From: Saccharina japonica
Lineage: Eukaryota; Sar; Phaeophyceae; Laminariales; Laminariaceae
Length of the DNA stretch: 64,000 bases
Reading direction: 5' to 3'
Assembly (NCBI GenBank): GCA_008828725.1
Contig: MEHQ01004102.1
Coordinates: 3,667-67,666 of the forward strand
The position numbers and the translations under genes are program-made. Shown piece after piece: positions 13,969 to 28,100 of the stretch. The notes beneath the pieces are model-generated. The model was not told the origin of the DNA. It made no database searches and was given only the letters and a program-made list of their open reading frames with translations. Each line of letters begins with the position of its first letter. Position 1 is the first letter of the stretch.

Positions 13969-16900
13969 AGGCGCAAAAAGCGCAAAAAGCGCAAAAATGG
14001 CGATCTTTGGGCGAATGTACGCCTATAAAGCCTAAAAGATGTCCAATTACGACTATTTATCAAGAAAAAAAGACCCCCAATTTTTTTTTCTCGACCCCGG
14101 CGAGAAAAAAACGCGCAACAATTTTTTTAGCCTGCGGCGAAAATGTTGCGCGCCCAAAAACGCGTGTTGCGCTGCGCGCAACTAGCCTCGCGGCGACTGT
14201 TGCGCAAAACCGTTATTTTGGCCAAATGTTGCGCCAGCGCAACAGCGCAACACCTAATTAATGCCTTGATATAACCTTACGCGTAGGGGAAACCATGTTT
14301 TTATTTGGTCCCCTTAGTGGGTTCTGATCCCTATTATGGCCTCCCGTAAATATTACCAGGTATTTCAATTTCGCTCGGGTCTAGCGGCACTTACCTTTGA
14401 ATGGTGCTAAATAGAGTTGATCTCGTGAGTTCAAATTTCATCGCCAGTGGTGGTAAATTATTTATTTGCAAAAATAGAGAAATTGAATCAACCGCTGAGG
14501 GCTCGCGTAGCGTGGGTGTATCATATAGTCGCAATTCCACGTAGCGTGGGTGTATCATATAGTCGCAATTCCACGCGAGTCGGCGAAGGGAAGAACGTGC
14601 TGAATGAAGCCTTCTCACGATAAAAATGAAGCCACGAATCGCGTAGTGGGGGGGGGAGCCTGCTATATATATGTGACCCCGGATCTGAGTTGCGACAACT
14701 CTGTTATTTGTCATGCTTTTGTTTGGTTGCTTGATTGTTGATTTGCTTCAGTATGTTTACTTTTTTTTCTTTTTCCTTTTCGCTTTTTTCGCTTTTTTTC
14801 TCTTGCATGCACCTGGATTGCTAGCAGGGTAGGTCTTGCCTGTCGTATATGGCATTGCATTGTCTGCTCTGCTTACTGCACTGAGCGTAGTATCTCTGTG
14901 TCGTAGTTTTGTGACCACAGAACTGGTACCTTTTTAGGATGAGAATCGGCACGGACACTGGGTGTGCTGGATGTCGACGGGTAGAAAGGAAGGTTTAATG
15001 TGAAGAACACACACACACACACAAAGATACTACGACAGACACTATAGACAGGAAATTGGTCCAGCTGATTTCTTATTAGACCTCTTTCTGACTAATTCGT
15101 ACGACTCCGAATTCTTTTTTTCCTCGATCTTTGGCTTCTGCAGAGTATTCGTGTTATCGTAGATGGTTGTCCATAGCTTACTTTTTTCTCGTCATTTTTT
15201 TAATCTGTTTTTTTTTCTGTGGCCATGAGGATAACAAGGCCAACAAAAAAAACGGCGTACAATATTATACTGCTGTTTGTACAGGATGGAAGGCTTCGGC
15301 CTTGGGGGCGAGCGGGAAAAACACTGCCTGCCGTGTGCTCGTAGGAACTGGTGCAATCGGTTGGTAGGGGATTTTTCTTGATTACGACGCATTTTTATTG
15401 GTCAATACGCTAAAATACGAGTGTTTTACCGAGCGAGTTTAAAAACGACTTTTGATTACGACGATGCTCATTGGCCAAAAGGCCAAAACCACCCCGAGAT
15501 TCGACCCGCGCTCACGGGACTGTCATGTTTCTGTACATACGAGAGCCGTCCTCGGTGCCAACATCATCATCTTCAGCAGCAGCAGCACAGCACCACTACC
15601 ACAGCACCAGCATCACAGCAGCAGAGAGACCAGCAGCAACTACAGATCAGGCAGTCAGAGCTCTCCGTGTCAGGCGCACGACGCTGAGGAGGGAGAGCAA
15701 CGCCAAGAGAAGTACCAACAACATCAACCAGCAGCAAGCAGCACAGACAGGGAACGCAACAGACTTCGAAGGGGAAAGCCCGTGCTAGAGGCCGAACATA
15801 AACACCAGTGCCAGTGTTATAGCAGCAGCACCACCACCACCACCACCACCACCAACAGCACCAACAGAGCCGTCAGGCAGCAGGAGTAGCAGCAGGAGGA
15901 AGCAGCCGACCAAGCAGCCCGAGCGCTCCGACGAGAGCTCAGAGTCTACGGGCGCAACGACTTCAAGCCGCCCATGCTGTTGTTGCTGCCGGTTTCCTTC
16001 GTAAGAGTGACCAACCGGGTAGAAGGGAAGAAGGTCCCGTATACGCGGAGTGGGAGACAGTCGATTCCAGGAGGGAAAACATAGCGACCATCAACGTACT
16101 GCTGCTGTAGCCGCCCAGTATGGCACCTCCTCTTGCACTTGGAGACGGTCTCTTCTGGGCTCACAAAGGAGACGTTCCCTATAGTTCTCCGTGGTCTACC
16201 CGTGGACTGCAACACAACCAAGGTGAGCGTAGCCAACCATGAGTGGCATGCAAAGAACACGAGTACATACTCGTACCTGTGTCTTTTGTTTCTGGTAGGA
16301 AACTACAGTAGGTGAACGGTCCCGGCGGTGTTGTCATATAAACACTGATTTTGTGGTTTTTGTGCAGGGATACTTGCACTCTTTTACCTTTGGTGCCTTT
16401 GCACCAACTTGCACGGCGACCGCCTTTCTGCTCGATGAACCCTGCGCTGACTGGTGTCGCCATCAAAACGGATGCTGCACAGGTCTTCTACACCTGGGGT
16501 GTAAATATAGATCGGCTACGTATTATCTATCCATAGTATATGATACATGTCCAGACTCCAATCTTCCTTTTCTTCTGTTTTTTTTTGTTCCTGCCCTTAC
16601 AACTAATTATTTTTCCTTTCTTCCGTCCTCTCGCTTTTTTTCCTTCCCATCTGTGTATTTGCGTTTTGTCTCCTGTTTACTCGTGCACACAAGTGCGCTT
16701 AGAGTTTCACTCGCTACGAGTCTCTTCAATATGCCGAATATAGTATCATATATTAAAAAAAAAAAAAAAACAACAGCTGTGAGCTGGAGGATTTCGTCGA
16801 AGCTCATCTTTGCTAGCTGAGTGTCATATATATGAGTTATCCCCTTCAGAACTGCAACCACTTTTTTGGGACAAAACTACTTCGAATTAGTGTGGTCTCA

Positions 16901-19900
16901 TTTTTGGAGTAGTAAAAGGTTATGTAACATGGTACACCAAGGTTTCATATACCAGGTGTGTCAAGGAGATGAAAAAGTACCAAGTACGCAGTGGGTACCG
17001 GTGTGGTAGCGGACGAAATCACTTCTCTGAATGACATTCTTACTACGTAATGCACCCGTGGGAAATGCACCAGTAGCCGACAGCACGCGGAATCGGGGGA
17101 GTTAAGAATTTCAGGCCGAGTTGTTTTTCTGTTCCAAGCATTTACACATTTGAGCATTTGTGGCCACCGAGGGACGCACCTACCAACTCCTATACAATAG
17201 ACTTTCGGAGCCTATGCTCAATCAACGTTGACATTACAAGAAGCCGCGAGCCTTAGCTAACATGGGAGATTCTTAACAGCTGGCCTGTCACGTACTGCAC
17301 AGCTTTAGTGTAGGCGGGTCCAGCCGATTTTGGCCACTGTTCTCTAAGCGTGCCCTCGCTCAAGTCGGGGTACCCACACACTGCTGTACTACGTATTACG
17401 GTGGACGATGGTAAATAGGACAAACGTTACACACAAAAACCTATATATTCTCCTACAGTACTTTTACTAACAATACTTGGTCATATCTACTATTATGTCC
17501 CCCCGGAAGCCTGTTTGTAACCAGCTCAAAAACGCGGTGCTCTGCATATATTTCACGAGTATAATGTCACACTCGTATACAGATCTATGGAAATAACGAA
17601 TTGATGTCACGATGTCACAAGACAACACTACAGACGTATACAGATCTACGGAAAAAACGAGTTAATAATGTTACAGACAACACTACAGAGTAGTATTAAT
17701 ACTCGTACGCGACACACGTTACGAATCTAATAATTGAGAATTTGAGACTGAAATTTGGTCGAGGGAAGAATAAAAACGCGACCTCTCTGTACTGAAAATA
17801 GTGTGGAGCACACCCAGTCTTACACAAGAAGTCCAGTCTGGCCAACAATAAGAGATTCTCAACTTCTGTCGCGTACTGCAATGTAACAAACAACACAGCC
17901 CCTGCTGCATCACGAAAAAAGACAACACACGCACACACGCATCCACGTGTCACCGCGTGCTTCGAGGAAACAAGGAGGAAATGTTTTTTTTTCGCCAGTC
18001 TGGTATGATATGTATTTTCATACCAGGTACTATTTCGTGTTTTCGGCCCCGCTCAAGTGGGGTGTCGTGTGTCGTAGAGGTAGTATATAGGCGTGTCCTC
18101 AATCAACCCTGCTCGTGTGTTGTTCACATTAAACCGTTCCGTCTTTGTGTACTCGTCGGCATCCAGCAAACCCAGTGTCCGTGCCGATTCTTGAATCCCA
18201 AAGGGATACAAGTTCTGTTATTAAAAAACGACATAGAGATACTACGTGTATGTACGTATAAATGTTACACTGCTGTAAAGTATTTTAGAGTGACAGCTCA
18301 AGTCGGCACAACTGTTTACCACTCTGTTCCGAAATATAAGGATAGTTGGACTACATTTTGATATGCAAACGGTCAATATATTTCGGGGCAAGAGGGGTAT
18401 TCATTGTCAACTGTTAATATTAATATTTAATAAAATATGAAAACAGACCAGCAAAAGTGCTGCGTTTTTTTCATTGAACAAAAAACGCCTCCTTTTTGTT
18501 TACGGTCGTTTACGTACGTACAGATAATATGTATACTGCTGTATACCATCATCATCATAATCACTGGAAAGCACGGTGAGGCGCAGGCGGCAGATCTTCG
18601 TTCAGGCTTCAGCTTCAGCTCTCACGCCATCAAAGCGACCATCTTTACTCTAGATTTCATCGCACATTCTTGATTATGATCCCAGGGATGTATACCAAAT
18701 TCTATGTGAGAACGTACGGGTGACACCGCACAACCGCCAATTGCGGAAACCACAAAAAAAAACAGCTGCCACTTTTTTTCAAAGCGGTAAACCAGGGGGT
18801 GGGTCGTTATCCTCCCCTGTTGAGCAGACCGCTTATTGTGCACCCCTGTGGGCTCCCTGCTCGTACTACCCGCTCAAATGTATGGAAGCGCAACAATCTA
18901 AATAAATAGGGTTAGAGTGCTCTTAAAGTAGAACCCAAAAAATATAGGGGTTTCTACTGAGGCGCTTTTTACCAGGGGCCGGCACACAATGTATCGAACC
19001 GCTGAGAACCTGGTACCGGTATTACACATCCCCTACTTATGATCGTTCGGTGCTGCCCGATGCCTGGCAGTAATGCCGTCCCGCCGGGCGACGGGAAATA
19101 TCGATTCTGGCAGAATCAGTCGCCACCACTACCGCTCACTTCTGTCGCAGGATAACATAATCGTATAATACCTGGAATGCCGTAATGCCATCATACAATA
19201 CAAAACACATCAGTAAGATTGCCTTTACCTACTATACGCACATGCAATTTTTTGTCTTATAACCTCAAAAGCGGTCTTCAATCTTATTGGTTGGTTTTTG
19301 TTTGTTTTCTGTCGTTTTGGTTTTTGTTCGTACCTCGACCCAGCCGGATTCTGCGTTCGTGATGATGATAACAGTGCCCAGCTGGTGCGCGTTTTTCAAG
19401 CACTCGATCACGCTGCGCACACGCATGCACAGGAGTGTTGCCGCATTTAGGGTGCAGCACCGTCAAAACCATCATCCGTCACCACCACCAACACCATCAG
19501 CAGTAGTATCAGCAGGAGTAGTAGCAGTCGTGGTAGAAAGAGGGGGCGAGACAAAAGAAAAGACGAGGACCGGTGGGGCGAGATGCGAGAAGCGAGAGAA
19601 GGGGAGTGGGGGTTGAAAGTTGAAACCAATCAGCACAGGCAGGCAGAGTTGCAACAGGTAGAAAATATCCACCGGTAAGAGTGTACGAGTACCTATTCGT
19701 AGCAGTGCCGGGTATCTTCTCAAACCTTTACCTTTCGAAGATACATGAGACAGAGAGAGAGGGGGGGGGACATCGCCAAGAGTCATATGTCGGGATATAC
19801 AGCAGACGTCGTCTGTGTCTGTATGTGTAACATTCCATGTGGGGGGAGGCGCAATCGGCGCAGGCAGTACAAAAATACAGACTTACGGGACTGGTCGGCA

Positions 19901-22900
19901 CTAAACGTTGTGCAGGATGCCGGTCTTACTGGCCGAGGCTGTCCTTTCCGCGGTTCGGAGTTTTTTTTTGGAAAAACGCCACCAAAACACGCGGCAGAGA
20001 CGCGTGACTGCCCCTGCCGGCCTCGAGCCCCCCACCCGGAGGGTTAGGGTTTGGGTTCGGGTTAGGTCTGGGGTCGAGTTGGTCTGGACCGACGCGCAAG
20101 GTTGAAATCAACCACACACACCCTGCAACAAAGTTTCGTGCCGACCAGTCCTACAACATAGCGAATGCCGTTGGCAACCAACAAGGCGAGCGAAGGCACG
20201 CGCTCTCCCCAGAGCACCGGCGGCGGCGGCGGTTGATTTTTTTGCCGGCACCAGCGATGAGCCTATCGCTCTTGGGATAAGGTTGGGGGTGGGCTGGCGC
20301 AGCCCTAGAGAGCCCCACGAGAGGAGGAGCGACGGCAATTTAGCCATCGAAGCGGATTTAACTCGGCAAGTGGTGGTTGCTAGCGTGTCTTTTAGCAGGT
20401 GCGGCACGACGACAAACTGGGTTTGCGGCGGCCTTGATTTATTCTTGAGGCGCCGCAGGCGGTCTAGGTTGTGTGACCAGCCGACCACATGGCACAAATG
20501 TACGGTTTTTTTTTGCGCGTAGTCAATTAGGGGTGGTCGGTGGCCACAACTGGATAGTTTTCTCGAATTATTCGCGTTTGTTCCCGTGCTCTCTATATAT
20601 AGAGAGACGCCGCTTTAGGCGGATGGAAGTCCAATAAAGTGCAGTAATTCACCGCACACCAGCACAAAGCAGCAGCAGCAGCCAGAATAATGCAAGTAAA
20701 GCAAATGGGCGAATTTTATCGGCGCACGTCAACCGTTTGTTTTTTGTTTTTGTATTGTCAGGCATTGTCAAGACGTGTCCTACAAGTGGAAAAAATCTAA
20801 CTTTTTCAAACGATCAGAGCCGTAGAGCCGTGAGCTGTGAGCCATCGGGTCACGTGCTGACGTTATCGACCGACGGGCTGCCAGTGCATGCGTGCTGAAC
20901 GCTGACGAAATGGAAGGGCTACTCGCAGCTTAACGAAAAAACAACGTTAAACAATCTTGCACCGGGGATACGCGTCTTTCATCCCCGGGGGGATAATCGC
21001 GAAATGCTGTGCGTCCGCCATTTCAACTAACAGCAGAGCTTTTGGACAGCATCGACGTGTTGTCGTTTTGTACATCCTTGCATTTTTGCATGGCCTGCTT
21101 CGGTTAGCACATGTGTCATGCCATCATGTCATGTCCAGGTGAAAAAAACTCCTTAAAATCAATTCGATTCGATTCAATTTTATCCAAAATAATATTGGGA
21201 TTAATTAATACCAGGTAGCTATTAATAATTGAGACCTCTTTGTCAAATCTGTGTTCCCGTCATTACACTCAGTTACACTGAAGCGTTTAGGACGACATCG
21301 ACGTTTTGCACATCCTTGCAAACAAAGATGTCAGAAGACGGCACTTTGACCCCTTGACTGACGGCAATTAGTTCTTTATTTATCCTTGACTGACGCCAAA
21401 CTACTAGGTTATAGTGTGTAACACTCGGATCCACACGCTTGACCGATGCCCGTTTTCCCTTGACTGACCGTCTCCTGACATCTTTGCTTGCAAACATGCA
21501 TGGCCCTCAACATTGTAACATGCCATGTCCAGGTGGACAAAACTCCTCAAATTCAATTCGATTCCATTCGATTCATTTTTTTCCAAAAATAAGAAAACAG
21601 GTCGTGTTGGGACGTCTTTCACACATTCGATGAATCGGACTGAATCGAATTTCTCTCGCCCTAATACAATAAAAACGCCTTCTCGGTGGTTCGTTTTTCA
21701 ACCAATCATATATAAAATAAAGGTAATAATCGATCCGAAAAAAAACAATTCGATTCGAGAATACATGATGTGCCAATATTTTTTATGTGCAGCCTACAGA
21801 ATACAGACCCAGGAACACACTGATAGCATGAACACACCTGACGATTTTACTATGAACTATCGCACGTTATATTACCGAAAAATGAAAAGATCATTTAACA
21901 TTTCTGCACGTTGTATACCTGGTACCGGTATCCGGCATATCATGCATACGTACGTAAATCATCCCATTGGTAACTTGTACGCAGTACGCAGATGCTGCAG
22001 ATCCGCGAACATGATCTGTGTGTGATCTTCTACAAACAGAAAGTGAGTTAACAATCTGATCTGTCCGACGTGTGGACTTTTTTTTTTTTTATTTATTTGT
22101 CCATCCCATTTATTATCTTCGCCCTTCCTTTCTCTCTCCTTCCTAGTCGTAACTCAGATCCGGGGTCACAAAGTAGGCTCTTCTCCCTCCTCCCCCACTA
22201 CGGTTCTTGCCTTGCTTTTTGTCGCGAGAAGATTTCAGCCCTTTCTTCCCTCGTCGACTTGCGTCGGATTCCGCCTACCCACGCCATGAAGGCGCTCTCA
22301 GCAATTGGTTCCTTTTTATTTTTTCAAATAAAGTCAAAATCTCTCACCACGGTGGGATTCGAACTTGGGCATGATAGTAGCCTTTGAAGCTGACCACTAC
22401 TCTACCGGGGCGACCGGCTATTGTACATATTATATTCATATCATAAGTACAATACATATGTAGTGTACAAGGTACACCGTAACGGTATATACCAGGTATC
22501 ATATATACTATATACAATACAAGAAGTACATATCATATCATAGGTACAACACTTAAATGTATGCTACTGCTGTATGATATACGAGATACACCTTCCCTCG
22601 GACAAACTTAAAAGTTGCTTTTCCCGAGAACGAGGCGAAGAGAGTGCAAACAAACGCCGAGAGATGCTTGCGTCTATGCGGGTCTATGGAAACATCTCGG
22701 CGCGATCTCCCCAATTCGCCCTTCCTTTCTCTCCTTCCTATTAATAGTCGTACCTCAGATCTGGGGTCACAAAGTAGGCTCTTCTCCCTCCCCCCCCACT
22801 ACGGTTCTTGCCTTGCATTTTTATCGCGAGAAGATTGCAGCACTTCATTCCCTCGTCACGTCTCGTCGAATTGTGCTTGCCCACGCTATAATGTGCGCTT

Positions 22901-25117
22901 TCGACAGTTAGTTGGTGTCGTTTGAGAATAAAAATCTCCGTACGGAGACTCGAACCCTCGACCTCCAACCTAACACTCGTCGTGGTTGCCGGTTAGACCA
23001 CCGGGGCGACCGGCTAGGACACGATGGCACGATACAAACGAAGAGCTGTGCGAACGACTCGAGCAGGCTGGAGATTGGAGACTCCCTGGTACCATTTTTT
23101 TTGTATAGTATCATACCACGGCCGTGTGATTAGGGTATGTACAAAAATATATACCAGGAATGTATATATATTACGGACAGAGGGCGGCTCTCTAGGCAGC
23201 TGCCCGGTGCACAGAAATATAAAAATTCAAGTACACAAGGTTGCCATCTTGCATATATACAAAAAAATATATACTCGCATGAAACTTATATATCGTGAGT
23301 TGTAAGGCACCCATTTGGTGTTTTTTTTTTTTTTTTCCCACTTTTTTCAGAATGGCGCAAGCCCAAACAAGCGAACTATGGCACCAGGTTTTGGCCATTT
23401 TCCCGCAGTTTTGCCGTGTGAGAGTAGGGTGCGGTAGTCATGAGTCATGAGCAATTTTTATTTTTGTCGGTTTTGCGCGAAAGAGCGACCTACGCCAGAG
23501 CAGGTTATGCCAATACCGTAATCATGCGAAGGTTCGCACCGGGTGCGATCGCGTTTTCAAATGTTTCTACGTTGTGTTTTTTATCGCACCCCCGTGCTAT
23601 CTCTCCGATGGATGCGTTCTCTCCGATGGGGGTGCGGAAACACAATTAAATCATGCCGTTCTTCTATTTTGGTGCACCCCCGGTGCGATCTCTCCGATGG
23701 GTGCGCTGCTGAATGGAAATACACCGGGCCGTACTGGGGCAACGGTGCTGCGCAAATGACTCAAAGCTACCTAAAACAACTTGATCTACCATGCGTTGGT
23801 AAAGTACGTTTGAGAGGAGTGGCGCACTGGTGATATCTCATCGGAGTATGAAAGAAAGGAGAATATTACCTACTACAGACCCGCTGCGGTGGCCCTCAAA
23901 TTTCTATTTAGGGCAGCGGCCAAAAACAGGTATACCTGGTCCGTTTGCGGCCAAAAACAGGTACATACTTAAAATCAAGTAAACAAAGCACTCCACGTGC
24001 CCTGCCATTAGTCCAAAACTCGTTGTACCTGTTTTTGCCTCTTTTAAAACCCAGGTTTACCTGATTTTGTCTACTCTGCTTGATTTTCACCTTTTTTGTT
24101 TGTCGTTTTTAGGCCAATCAGAGACCCTTCATAGTTCCACCCTATGCCCCCTGTATAAATGCCGACGTACGCGGAGACCCCCTCCTCCCTTCGCACCTCG
24201 CACCACACGCCACTCGAGCGACACACATATCTGCCTGCACACCTCCGCCGAAATAATACGAGATAGAAGGCTCCCCTTCGGGATTGTGGTTGACTTGGAA
24301 TACCAGGGGTGTCGCAAGCTGAGAAGGGAGAATACAGCAGCAGGCGTTCGTTCCTCGTACAATTAAAAGCAGCTACTCGTATACGTAGCCACCGGGCGAG
24401 CACGAAGAACATGAAAATAATCTACTTCGCGTTGCAAGGAACGGCAGGTTCGCGGGGTGCGTTTTCAACTTCATTTTAGTATGTACCTGTTTTTGGCCCC
24501 GAACGGACCAGGTGCACCTGTTTTTGGCCGCTGCCCTTCTATTTATGTCGGGGAGATCGCACCGGGGTGTGATCTCTCCGATGGGGGTGCGAAAACACGA
24601 TTGAATGTTTCTACCTCGTGTTTTTTTATCGCACCCCGGTGCTATCTCTCCGATGGGTGCCAACCTTCCGATGGGTGCGAACCTTCGCATGATTACGGTA
24701 CATCAGTATCCGTTAAAGCCTACTATCGCCCCGGTGGTCTATAACTGGTAGCCACGAAGCCTGTAGGCCCGGATGTCGAGGGTTCGATTCTCCCCATGGA
24801 GGATTTTATTCTCAAATGACACCGTCTGTCGAGAGCGCATATTATAGAGTGGGTAAGCAAAATTCGACGAGAGTTGACGAGGGAAGAGAGTGCTGAAACC
24901 TTCTCGCGATAAAAATGCAAGGCAAGAACCGTAGTGGGGGAGGAGGGAGAGGAGCCTACTTTGTGACCCCGGATCTGAGTTACGACTAGGGAGGGAGAAA
25001 GACGGAAGTGCGAAGATAATAAATGGGATGGACAAAAAATAAAATAAAGTAGAGTTATGAGTGATCAACGTTGAAGCTCATGCTGCACATTGTCGGATGG
25101 CAAAAATAATAATAATC

Positions 25118-25152
<35 letters not shown>

Positions 25153-28100
25153 GTCGAGTGCATTATGGAGTGTATTTAGTAACATGAGCGGCGTGGATGA
25201 GTGAACACAAACCGCTAAATTGCTAAGTCGACCGATTTTGATGCTGTTGGCGCGGTTCCCAATGCCCACTGGACAGCTTCACCCAGGCTGTCAACGTACC
25301 CAACGCCGAAACTAGAGGTGGCATTGAGCCCTACGACACATTTTGTACTGTCTAGAAATACATAGGTCAGTCTAACTCCAAGTATTTTGTCCCCACATCG
25401 TGACTGCAGTCCTAAATGGGTTAAACACCCCCTGTGTCCAAATCCAAATGACACGTGCCACCTCGTCATGGCTTTGATTATGGCTCTCACGAATAGCCAA
25501 TTATGTCAATCGCTATGCCCACCAAATGGGTGAGGGCCTACTATCGTATTGTTGTGAGGAAACATGCCCGTCAAGGGAAAATGTGCACCAGTCAAGTGGT
25601 GCAGAGCCCACTGTTCCGCACTAAAACCTACCATCCCCCTCCCCTCCGTCAAGCAAAAACGGGAATCAAATAAAAATAAAAGATGTTTATCATGGGAGGG
25701 AAAGGTGAAAAGTTACAAAAATATAAAAACATGAATTATCCCCTGGTATCGTTGCTCTCAGGTGGCACTGCGTAGTATCATCTGATGTGTATGATATACT
25801 CGTACCGGTGCCAGGTAATACTTTGTTAGCATACCTGGTGGCCTGGTGTGTACGTACAAGCAGTATGTTTTACCCTCTTTCGTCTCCACGACGACACCTG
25901 CTGTACGGCTGCTGTCTGCTGTAGTCTTGAGAGCATATTTCGAGTAAAGCATGCAATGTTACTGCCCGCTGAACTTCGTGTTTTGTATACGTGCTGCTGC
26001 TGCTGCTGCCGCACGCAGCTGCTGCTGCTGTCCACTACTATACGAGTAATGCTGTTGGTCCTGCCTTCCCTGGCTGTCACTGGAACGAGAGGACTGCCAG
26101 TGTTGCGGGAAACGACATGAACATTCATAGTAAGCTCAAGCAAATTATTTGTATATTCTGAAGTACCACGACCGCTCATTCCTACTGGCGTTTCTTCAGG
26201 TCAACACTCGATTGTTATTTAATACCAGTATATCATAGGAAAAGCAGTAAGGCGCAATGATGGCTGTCACTGACTGCTGCTGCTGCTGTGCTGCTGCTTG
26301 CGTGCATCATACTGCTCTATTCATAAGTGTACGTTCAGGTGTACGTTCATGAACGTGCATACCCGATACAGCTGTTGAGCACTATATATTTATACCGGTA
26401 CGATATACTGTACTGGTAGCACGAACGCACGAACTTCTGTTTTTGCTTGGTCGGATTGTTGGATACAGCAGTAGTATCTTTATGTGGAATATGAGAGCTT
26501 CAAACGGATGGACCAAAAGGCCATGCACCCCCCCCCACACCCCCCCCAGCACCAACCTTCACACGTAACGTACTCTTGTCCTGTCTGTCGTGCACCAGAG
26601 AGTATCAGACTCGTGCATCGTGCATACGGAAGAATACTCCTGGGAGATTCCAATCTGTGGGCTGTGACGGCAGCAGAATGCTTAACCTTGTAAGCTGTTA
26701 CTAAAGAGACGCATCGGTGGCCTATGGGCTACGAGTATGTCCCTCCATTTTTGGAAGGCTCGTAGCCTCATAGCCCATACGTAGTCGGTGGCCGTGTGTG
26801 GCAAGCTCCACATCTCCACACCCCTCGTGAATTGAGTATTAATAGTATCAAGAGTAGTGTATACCAGGTATATATATACGAGTGTGTATAGTGTATATTA
26901 AAATCATAATATGTATAGTGTACGAGTGTGTATAGTGTGCGTAGTTTCGTACATAAGTATACAAATCTCCGTAAAACCATATTCCTTTTACCAAACGACA
27001 AGGAAGCATTAGTCGCCCCGGTGGTACTGCTACGAGCATAATAGCTGCTCGTAGCGCTGATGTCACGGGTTCCATTCTCCGTATCACATAAATGTCATTT
27101 TTTTTTTTTCTCAAATGAGAACATCTGCGAGTTGCTAATAACTAACAACTGTGTCGAGAGCGCCTAATATAGCGCGGGTTTTCACTATTTAGGCACAATT
27201 CGACGCGAGTTCACGAGGGAAGAAAGTGCTGAACCCTTCTCGCGATAAAAATGAAAGACACGCACAGAACTGTGGAGGGGGGAGAAGAGCCCGCTACGAC
27301 TATGTGACTAGAGGTGGAGCACCAGATGGCATATTCGGAAAACCGAAAACCGGATAAGAGGCGTTATTATCGCAAACAAAATACCAGTTGAAGCTTTTTT
27401 GTTTGGCAGGTATTGAAGCCTCCAAATCTTTGGAAACCAGTGGGTGGTTTTTCAATTTTCGCTTGATTTACACCTTTTTGTACTCTCAAGTGGGGGTCGT
27501 ATCTGGTTCTCTTCGGTACCTTGTTTGCCCAACTTTGACGCTGTCATGTTTATGTTCACGTTGTACAGTCTGCAGGCTTGTTTTCGTAGTGTAGTCGTGG
27601 GTGCCCTAAAATGGACAAAAAAATCAATTCGAAATAGAAATAGAAACAGTTTTTTTTTTACAGTACTGGACGAAGCATGATATATATAGTAGAGCTGTTG
27701 TTTTTTTAATTTTTCAATATAGTAGATCTTCCTAAGGTAGAAATTTAGGCACTCTGGTTGGTTAAGGGTATGCTTTACGCGGCTCAATCAACACACACCT
27801 TGATAGTAGATCTTTACGGGGGTTTTGTGCTAGACGCCTGAAGCCGACCGTCCGACACGAACCCTAACCCCAACCCTATGCCAGTGGTCAGTGCTGGGAT
27901 GCTGTGCTTGGCAAGACTCTAGGTTGACTCGGGATCTCGGGATGCTGTGGCTGGGAAAGACTCCAAGTTGATTGCGCCGCGTAAAACATACCCTTAGCCA
28001 ACCAGAGTGCCTGAATAGCTACATTAGGAAGACCTACGATCATGCTTCGTCCAGTACTGCCCGTCCACCCCTCTTTTGTATTTAGAAAACCGACAAAATT

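Larger units (their letters stand above)
13136..16503 (-). repeat. Large palindrome, arm 2
   Basis: Inverse copy of arm 1. It ends sharply at 16503 inside the second exon-1 flank of the duplicated 116-aa gene. 34 bp longer than arm 1, explained by the non-homologous block. Confidence 0.95.
6421..19333 (-). other. Gene 1 intron 2 (12.9 kb)
   Basis: Bounded by donor GAG|GTACGA and acceptor TTTTTGCAG|. It contains a direct-repeat copy (6848-7650), a unique 2-kb stretch, a large imperfect palindrome (9657-16503) and about 2.8 kb of AT-rich DNA. A short two-exon gene lies on each palindrome arm. Confidence 0.8.

Noticed and set aside
20038-20090. Relic telomere fusion
   Set aside because: Too short and degenerate; other such tracts lie inside MITEs.
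21525-22025. 166-codon plus frame
   Set aside because: AT-rich with no splice or domain support.
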